From: an uncultured Bacilli bacterium
GTDB lineage: Bacteria > Bacillota_I > Bacilli_A > RF39 > UBA660
Assembly: GCA_934090935.1 (NCBI GenBank)
Contig: CAKOKD010000015.1
Coordinates: 1 to 12,010, forward strand
Length of the DNA: 12,010 nucleotides
Direction of reading: 5' to 3'
In this document: positions 5,291-10,331 of the stretch, in pieces
How the letters are laid out: each line of letters opens with the position of its first letter
Position numbering within the stretch: the stretch's first letter is position 1
The notes under the pieces: generated by a model
The model's database searches: none
What the model saw: the letters and a program-made list of their open reading frames with translations, nothing else
What the model was told of the DNA's origin: nothing
Program-made: the position numbers and the translations under genes

Positions 5291-6244
5291 TTATTCCCCA
5301 TTTAAAATCATATCTATTAATCTCATAGTATCAATATTTTCTGAATCATAATTATCATTATTAATAAATTCATTCATCTCACCAATGTAACCATGTAAAT
5401 ATAAATCTTGTAATCCTCCGGAAGCACTTGTTAAATATGGTTTAATTACATTTTCTTCTTCATCTATGATTTGCCAACGATTGTTTGTTGTGATATTTTG
5501 ATCTAAATGATAATGGATTTCTCTTACACTATCATTATAAACATAACCATTCTCACCAGTTATTGTAATTCTTTCTCTTTTACCTTTCCATGAGGTTAAT
5601 CCCACAAAATTGATATTTCCAACTATGCCATTCTTAAACTTAATTAAAGATGTTAAACTAACATTATTATCTATAGAATTAGAATATGTTTTAACTTCAT
5701 CAACCTCTCCAAAGAACCATAACAATAAATTAACAAAATGAATTCCACCTTTTTTGAGAAAAATTTCATCTGTCCAACCGGTTCTACCAGATGTAATATA
5801 AAACTCTGCATTAAATTGTTTTACATCACCAAATTCAGGCATATTTATTATTTGTTTCATTTTTTTATAGCAAGGGCTATATCTTTTCATGAATCCAACC
5901 ATTACTTTACAATTATTTTTTTTGGCAAGTTCTTCAAGTTCTTTAGATTCATTTACATTCATTCCCATTGGTTTTTCAACAAATAATTTTTCTATACCAA
6001 AATTTAGGCAATATTTTGCTATTTCATATTGTTTTTCTGCTGTCTTACATAGTACTACGATTTCTGGTATTTCATTTGCCAACATAGCTTTATAATCAGA
6101 ATAGCTTTTTATTCCATCAAAAGAATCTTCATCTTTTAAATATTCACTAGCAATTGCAGATATTGACCCCCCAGTTTCCTTTAATGAAGGAATAATATTT
6201 TTAATTGCATGAGTTCCATTTCCTATTATACATATTTTTTTCAT
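5291..6244 (-). CDS. Gfo/Idh/MocA-family NAD(P)-dependent oxidoreductase
   Basis: The product has about 317 residues. The N-terminal Rossmann part begins 'KKICIIGNGTHA' (a variant GxGxxA nucleotide loop), followed by the family 'VEKPMG' motif with the catalytic Lys91 (numbered from ATG 6244), 'VGFMKRYSP' near 116-124 and 'GGIHFVNLLLWFFG' with His169 in the C-terminal alpha/beta domain. Family members oxidise or reduce sugars, inositols or related polyols; the substrate is not readable here. A TTG six bases earlier (6250) could also start translation and lies a better 5 bp from AGGAG; the ATG at 6244 is 11 bp from it. First gene of its operon, with a promoter and a large inverted repeat upstream. 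Confidence 0.9.
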   Translation of the reverse strand: MKKICIIGNGTHAIKNIIPSLKETGGSISAIASEYLKDEDSFDGIKSYSDYKAMLANEIPEIVVLCKTAEKQYEIAKYCLNFGIEKLFVEKPMGMNVNESKELEELAKKNNCKVMVGFMKRYSPCYKKMKQIINMPEFGDVKQFNAEFYITSGRTGWTDEIFLKKGGIHFVNLLLWFFGEVDEVKTYSNSIDNNVSLTSLIKFKNGIVGNINFVGLTSWKGKRERITITGENGYVYNDSVREIHYHLDQNITTNNRWQIIDEEENVIKPYLTSASGGLQDLYLHGYIGEMNEFINNDNYDSENIDTMRLIDMILNGE

Positions 6245-6265
6245 AAGCAAATCAACTCCTAACTT

Positions 6266-6306
6266 TAGTAAAATTATACTATATTTAGGACAATTTTACT
6301 ATACAA
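6266..6306 (-). promoter_or_regulatory. Promoter with operator-like inverted repeat, oxidoreductase operon
   Basis: A perfect 10-bp inverted repeat, TAGTAAAATT (6266-6275) and AATTTTACTA (6292-6301), with a 16-bp gap, brackets the minus-strand -10 region (TATAGT at 6283-6278, overlapped by TATAAT at 6278-6273). A TTGTAT -35 lies at 6306-6301, with a 17-bp spacer. A dimeric repressor bound here would cover the promoter. The promoter and the repeat are seen; regulation is inferred. Confidence 0.55.
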
Positions 6307-6342
6307 CCAATAAAAATGTTAAAAAGAAAGTATTAAGATATG

Positions 6343-6371
6343 TTGATTTAAACTAAAATCGACGTTATAAT
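6343..6371 (+). promoter_or_regulatory. Consensus sigma-A promoter facing repeat copy B
   Basis: TTGATT (6343-6348), a 17-bp spacer and TATAAT (6366-6371). As with copy A, no protein gene follows; the next feature is the terminator at 6450-6474. The promoter sequence is unrelated to that at 3614 outside the hexamers, so the shared arrangement is not just part of the duplicated repeat. Confidence 0.6.
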
Positions 6372-6377
6372 TAATGC

Positions 6378-6474
6378 GTCAAATATGAATGAATTTGTTT
6401 ATCATAAGTGTGCATTACCCCTTTGGTAATCGCTCCAAATGTTTTAACGAAAGCCCTTATTTATGGGCTTTTTT
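6378..6474 (+). ncRNA. Putative small RNA B (about 97 nt)
   Basis: The predicted transcript runs from the promoter at 6343-6371 to the terminator. It has a perfect hairpin, ATTACC (6414-6419), loop CCTTT, GGTAAT (6425-6430), directly followed by the same CGCTCCAAATGTTTTAAC linker and terminator as RNA A. The upstream halves of A and B are mostly different. The alternative is that this is the 3' relic of a tRNA or an attachment site with incidental transcription. Confidence 0.35.
6450..6474 (+). terminator. Intrinsic terminator, copy B
   Basis: AAAGCCC (6450-6456), loop TTATTTAT, GGGCTTT (6465-6471) and a T run to 6474. Confidence 0.8.
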
Positions 6475-6494
6475 CTTGCATTATTTTTAAAAAT

Positions 6495-6548
6495 ACTCCC
6501 ATTTTTACTCCCATTTTTCATACTCCGTAGTATTTTGGTAGTATTTTT
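6495..6548. repeat. Tandem 12-bp and 11-bp motifs (possible recombinase arm sites), copy B
   Basis: Two exact ACTCCCATTTTT units, then two GTAGTATTTT units, spaced as in copy A. The units are unchanged between copies while the bases between them differ (catatttc against catactcc), which suggests they are under constraint. Confidence 0.5.
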
Positions 6549-6668
6549 TTTAACATTTTTATGAGTAATAAATGTTCATTTAAGTTAAAAGATTGCAGTA
6601 ATTGTTTAATTTGAAATCAACTTACGAATTTAATTGTTTGTAAGTTTTTAATTTATATAAATAGCATA

Positions 6669-6708
6669 AAAAAAGGAAAAAATTATCAGTATAATTTAAT
6701 CCTTTTTT
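6669..6708. terminator. Bidirectional hairpin terminator, copy B
   Basis: AAAAAAGGA (6669-6677) pairs with TCCTTTTTT (6700-6708) through an inner AAATTAT/ATAATTT-like stem. It ends the radical SAM transcript on the minus strand. Confidence 0.75.
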
Positions 6709-6729
6709 ATATATTTTTAAGTTTTGTAT

Positions 6730-6777
6730 CTAGCCAGCACTAAATTTGTACTCCCACAACAATTCTAATATGTGAAA
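6730..6777 (-). pseudogene. 3' coding remnant ending LWEYKFSAG-stop (copy B)
   Basis: This is the same tail as in copies A and C: 15 open codons (FHILELLWEYKFSAG) after an in-frame TAA, ending in TAG at 6730-6732. The Arg codon of the other copies has become TGG (Trp), the only change among the last eight codons that alters the protein. With a stop just upstream and no start, it is a fragment. Confidence 0.42.
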
Positions 6778-6804
6778 TTACAATATTCTATAACAAAAAT
6801 AAGA

Positions 6805-7734
6805 TCATTGTTCACTAGATATTTTATTTTGAACTAATCGTCCGCAACCAATTTCTTCATTAGATATATTTCCAAAAGAATAGCATTCAAATCCATTATT
6901 TTTAAGTTTCTTTTCTATTTCTCTTAATCTATCAAAAGTTGGAGATACATATCCATATTTTTCTGCTTGCTTCGTATAATTCAAAAATGATACTCTAACT
7001 TCTATCTTATCCTTAATAGGAGATAAAATTTTTATGAATTCATTAACCTGTTCATCACTATCATTAATTCCACACATTCCGAGCATATTTACTTTTACTC
7101 TACACTTGTTATATTTTGCATTTTCTTTATATTTTAGTGCTTCTAATACATTATTATAAAAGGAATAATTTGATGGAAGGTTCTTTACGATTTTCTTTAA
7201 CTTTGTACTATCTGAAGAATAAAAAGGCAATTGTAATGTTTTAATTCTTAAATTTAAATTTTTCCAATATTCAAAACATTTTGGTTCATAACCGAATATT
7301 CCGATTATAAAAGTTACATGAGAATATTTTTCTTGAACCTCACTCATAAATTGACCAGTTTGTTTATAAACAATTGAAGGCTCCCCTATACCAGTAAAAC
7401 TTATACAAAATTTTTCATAATCATTTGGATCAATATTACTATCACCAAGCATAATATTAATTTGTTCCCAAAAATCCTCTGATTTTAATACGTATGGTGC
7501 TTTTTCTAACGCCCCGGAAGCACAAAATTGACATCCTACTGGACAATTATACATACTGCTTAATTCTAAAAGAAATTCTACAACTGTTCCATCTTTTATA
7601 TGCCATATTACCATTGATTCAATTATACGATTATTTTCGTCACTTAATAGATATCTAATTACTTTTTGATAATTCCAATTTCTTGAATTAAAAGGATGTT
7701 CTTTGACAATTTTTTCAACTATTTTTAACTTCAC
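6805..7734 (-). CDS. RlmN/Cfr-like radical SAM protein lacking one catalytic Cys
   Basis: The product has 309 residues, shorter than RlmN (about 350-390). The iron-sulfur cluster motif CxxxCxxC is C64, C68, C71 in 'NCPVGCQFCASG'. The SAM-binding 'FTGIGEPS' lies at 113-120, 'GINDSDEQV' at 222-230 matches the RlmN 'GVND' segment, and the C-terminal 'GCGRL' with C297 matches the RlmN CGQL methyl-carrying Cys. The other RlmN catalytic Cys, seven residues before the cluster (Cys118 in E. coli), is Glu57. So it may not be an ordinary adenosine-C2 methyltransferase. It starts with GTG, preceded in frame by a stop and 7 bp after AGAGGT. It lies 93 bp after the ankyrin gene, probably with its own promoter. 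Confidence 0.82.
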   Translation of the reverse strand: MKLKIVEKIVKEHPFNSRNWNYQKVIRYLLSDENNRIIESMVIWHIKDGTVVEFLLELSSMYNCPVGCQFCASGALEKAPYVLKSEDFWEQINIMLGDSNIDPNDYEKFCISFTGIGEPSIVYKQTGQFMSEVQEKYSHVTFIIGIFGYEPKCFEYWKNLNLRIKTLQLPFYSSDSTKLKKIVKNLPSNYSFYNNVLEALKYKENAKYNKCRVKVNMLGMCGINDSDEQVNEFIKILSPIKDKIEVRVSFLNYTKQAEKYGYVSPTFDRLREIEKKLKNNGFECYSFGNISNEEIGCGRLVQNKISSEQ

Positions 7735-7758
7735 TTATATTACCTCTTTATCAATATC

Positions 7759-7786
7759 ACTATATCACAAATGCCACTGCATTTGT
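7759..7786 (-). promoter_or_regulatory. Putative extended -10 promoter with inverted repeat, radical SAM gene
   Basis: On the minus strand TGATATAGT gives an extended -10 (TATAGT at 7764-7759) 25 bp before the GTG start; no -35 is evident. Directly upstream is a perfect inverted repeat ACAAATGC (7767-7774), CACT, GCATTTGT (7779-7786), placed where a regulator would act. On the + strand this hairpin is followed by T7 (7788-7794), so it could also stop antisense transcription. Confidence 0.45.
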
Positions 7787-7827
7787 ATTTTTTTAACATA
7801 TAAATTACTACGCATTATTTTATATAA

Positions 7828-8553
7828 TTAAATTTTTGGTTGAAATTTTAAATCATTAAATTTTTTTTCGGCTTCATCAATAAGTGCCTTGACATCATCT
7901 TCAGATGTTGAATGAGTTGTTTCAGAAAACGAAGAATCTTCTAATAGATTCGGATCAAATGTAATATTACCTAATAAATCAAGTATTGAAAAATTTGCAC
8001 TATTTCTATGTGTTAAATGTGTTTGAGCATGAACCAAAATATCAAAACATTCTTGTTGTCCATGTATTATTGCACTCATAAGAGCGTTATCACCATCAAG
8101 ACACTGAGCATTTACATCAGCACCTAACAAGATTAAAAGTTCCAATAATTCTTTACATCCATGTCTAGCTGCTGCCATTGTAGGAGTTGTTAAATAATTA
8201 TTAACTTGGTTAACATTGGCTCCAGCTCTAAGTAAAATATAAGCAATTTCTTGGAAACCTTTTCTCGCACAGACTAGCAATGAAAAATCTCCCTTAGTTT
8301 TATTTTTATATTCTATATTAGCACCATTTACTATTAGCTCCATTACTTCATTAGCAAAATCATCTGTTACTTTAGAATTTTTTTCCTTACTAGAAATAAG
8401 TGATAAAAGTGCTTCTCCTAGATTATTTTTAGCCACATCATCAACATCTTTTATTTTACTTTTAAATTCAGAAATACTTTTTTCATCCAATTTATATTCT
8501 TCAAGTTTTTTTAATTTGGCATTTTCTAATAAAATTAAACTTGAATTATTCAT
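7828..8553 (-). CDS. Ankyrin-repeat protein coupled to MoxR ATPase
   Basis: The product has 241 residues. A charged helical N-terminus (1-60) is followed by about three to four ankyrin repeats: a degenerate one ending 'LIVNGANI' (about 50-80), then 87-118 ('ILLRAGANVN'), 120-151 ('TPTMAAARHG...LLGADVN') and 153-184 ('NALMSAIIHGQQECFDIL'). A Ser/Thr/Asp-rich region and a charged helix (about 218-235) close it. No signal peptide or membrane segment is seen, so it is probably cytoplasmic. Ankyrin repeats bind proteins; here the partner is likely the ATPase or VWA protein, or an outside target. The ATG overlaps the ATPase stop (ATGA), with AGGAG 8 bp before it. The pairing is inferred from coupling. 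Confidence 0.85.
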   Translation of the reverse strand: MNNSSLILLENAKLKKLEEYKLDEKSISEFKSKIKDVDDVAKNNLGEALLSLISSKEKNSKVTDDFANEVMELIVNGANIEYKNKTKGDFSLLVCARKGFQEIAYILLRAGANVNQVNNYLTTPTMAAARHGCKELLELLILLGADVNAQCLDGDNALMSAIIHGQQECFDILVHAQTHLTHRNSANFSILDLLGNITFDPNLLEDSSFSETTHSTSEDDVKALIDEAEKKFNDLKFQPKI

Positions 8554-10331
8554 TTTTTCAACTCCTTGCTTGGGTTTGACATTATTCTTTTTGAAATTTC
8601 TAATGCTTTTTCAGGATTTTCACACTTTAGTTTAAAAAGACTAATAGGTTCATCTGACTCATCAGAATTATATTTAAAATGATAAACGCCATCTTCAATA
8701 ACTTCAAAAGGAATTTCAGAATCATTTAGGACTAAAGCATCAATCTTTACATGACATCCATACTCATCAATATCGAATTCTCCAGATATTGTATATGGTT
8801 GAGAATCATAACATTCTTCTATAAAATGAGTAAAATTATCAATGTCTTGAATAAAAGTTGATGGAATAACTGGTGCACTAGATAGTATTTTAAACTCTAA
8901 TTCATCGTTGGCATCTAAATCACTTATTGCAATAAGTTTTTGATCCCCATTTTCTTGAAGCAAAATACCATTTTCATAAATCTTTATATCTAGATTACTT
9001 GCACTTTCTATTAATTTGGTAATCATCCAATTATGTGATAAATCACTTATACTAAATGTTGCAACTTCAGTCCAATTATTATCTGATAAATTAAAGATAT
9101 TATGTCCTCTTTTAATATTGCTACTTTCGTCTTCAAAATTACTAATTGCATTTGGTAATTTCGTAGTAGATACTAATTTACCTCTTGCTAATTTAATTTT
9201 TTCTATTTCATCAGTAATTGTTTTTTTTCTGTCTTGTTCCATTTGAGCAAACTTAGTTTTATATGTTTCAATTAATTCTTGCATTTCTTGAGTTTTTTTA
9301 ACTAAATTTTCGGTTTCATTTTTAAATATTTCCTCAACAATTAATGAACTTATATTCTCTTCTTCCTCCGGTTCAGAACTGCTTGCTTTCATTCCTTTAA
9401 TCAATGCGGATAATTTGGATTCTTCGGTGTTTTTTATTCTATCTAATGAAGATTCAAATGTTGTAATGTCATCTGGAGATTTAAACATATTTTTTACTAT
9501 GATATTATAAATAACACTTTGAGGTGCATTTGCTGATTTTATTAATCTATCCGCATCTTCTATTGCAATAAGCATTTCAGAACATGAAGGCAATCTATTA
9601 AATAGATCACTATTGGTATAGGCTTTTTCGTACATTAGACATACAAGATTTAATAATCCATCATTTACAGGATCATTTTTTTCATCTATTAATAATCTAT
9701 GAGCCACTTTATAAAATATTTCCGGTTTCATATAATCTAATCTTATGATTCGGATACGTCTTGATAGAGGTCCAGATAATTCCTCTCTCATCTCATTTTT
9801 ACATAATATAACTTGTAAATTGCCCTTATACTCATCTTTTATCTCCAAATCACCATGTTGAGTTGAATTAATTTTACCTGATTGTAAAAATTGAAGTAAG
9901 AATGAGTCTGTTTCTTCTCTTGCTTTATCATATTCATCAATGAATAAAACTACTCTTTTACCATTATTGACCATTTTTATTGCTTCAACAATTTTACCTG
10001 GAATATTAACATGATCAGCATCTCCACGAATTGCTGCACTGATATTGATGTCCTCAAAAAGTTCATTTTTTCCAGTTGTTTTATCACATTGATAATCAAC
10101 TAAATCAACATTTTTAAAAAGTTCATTGGATAATTTTGTATACGTTTTTGCAAAAAATGTTTTTCCTGCACCTGGAGGACCTTCTAAACAAATTGCAAAT
10201 ATATCTTGTCCTGGATTAATGCTTGAATTATTAAATAATATCAAGGCATTATAAGTATCATATAATAACTCATCAGTTGCATAATAACCCATTGCTTCCA
10301 TTTTATTTTTTACTTCATTAAATGAAATCAT
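8550..10331 (-). CDS. MoxR-type AAA+ ATPase with coiled coil and unknown C-terminal domain
   Basis: The product has 593 residues. The AAA+ module spans about 1-280: Walker A GPPGAGKT at 51-58, Walker B 'VVLFIDEYDKA' with D132-E133, sensor 1 'VILCKNE' with Asn179, and an arginine-finger-like 'GPLSRRIRI' (187-195). A predicted coiled coil or long charged helix covers about 326-385. The last 200 residues are acidic, beta-rich looking and unlike any domain I know; MoxR proteins usually stop soon after the AAA+ lid at 300-350 residues, so this extension is unusual. MoxR ATPases act as chaperone-like remodelers with VWA partners. The gene overlaps the VWA stop by ATGA and the ankyrin start by ATGA. 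Confidence 0.9.
   Translation of the reverse strand: MISFNEVKNKMEAMGYYATDELLYDTYNALILFNNSSINPGQDIFAICLEGPPGAGKTFFAKTYTKLSNELFKNVDLVDYQCDKTTGKNELFEDINISAAIRGDADHVNIPGKIVEAIKMVNNGKRVVLFIDEYDKAREETDSFLLQFLQSGKINSTQHGDLEIKDEYKGNLQVILCKNEMREELSGPLSRRIRIIRLDYMKPEIFYKVAHRLLIDEKNDPVNDGLLNLVCLMYEKAYTNSDLFNRLPSCSEMLIAIEDADRLIKSANAPQSVIYNIIVKNMFKSPDDITTFESSLDRIKNTEESKLSALIKGMKASSSEPEEEENISSLIVEEIFKNETENLVKKTQEMQELIETYKTKFAQMEQDRKKTITDEIEKIKLARGKLVSTTKLPNAISNFEDESSNIKRGHNIFNLSDNNWTEVATFSISDLSHNWMITKLIESASNLDIKIYENGILLQENGDQKLIAISDLDANDELEFKILSSAPVIPSTFIQDIDNFTHFIEECYDSQPYTISGEFDIDEYGCHVKIDALVLNDSEIPFEVIEDGVYHFKYNSDESDEPISLFKLKCENPEKALEISKRIMSNPSKELKK

Larger units (their letters stand above)
6431..6810. 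repeat. Repeat copy B, about 380 bp, in a 554-bp gene-free spacer
   Basis: This is the direct repeat of copy A (3687-4068), same orientation, about 93% identical by hand. It carries the AAGCCC terminator, ACTCCCATTTTT units at 6495-6506 and 6507-6518, GTAGTATTTTK units at 6527-6537 and 6538-6548, the hairpin at 6669-6708 and the REYKFSAG tail. Its right end reaches into the last codon of the radical SAM gene (stop at 6805-6807), so the cargo/repeat junction lies at that gene's end. The 180 bp of spacer to the left (6251-6430) holds the two opposed promoters and the inverted repeats. Confidence 0.9.

Noticed and set aside
3687..6810. Copies A and B as an insertion sequence or a composite transposon.
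   Set aside because: The 380-bp units have no transposase and no terminal inverted repeats, and I see no target-site duplication at their edges.
7767..7794. Hairpin plus T7 as a + strand terminator.
   Set aside because: There is no + strand gene upstream for it to end, and the hairpin lies over a minus-strand promoter, so an operator reading is preferred, though not proven.
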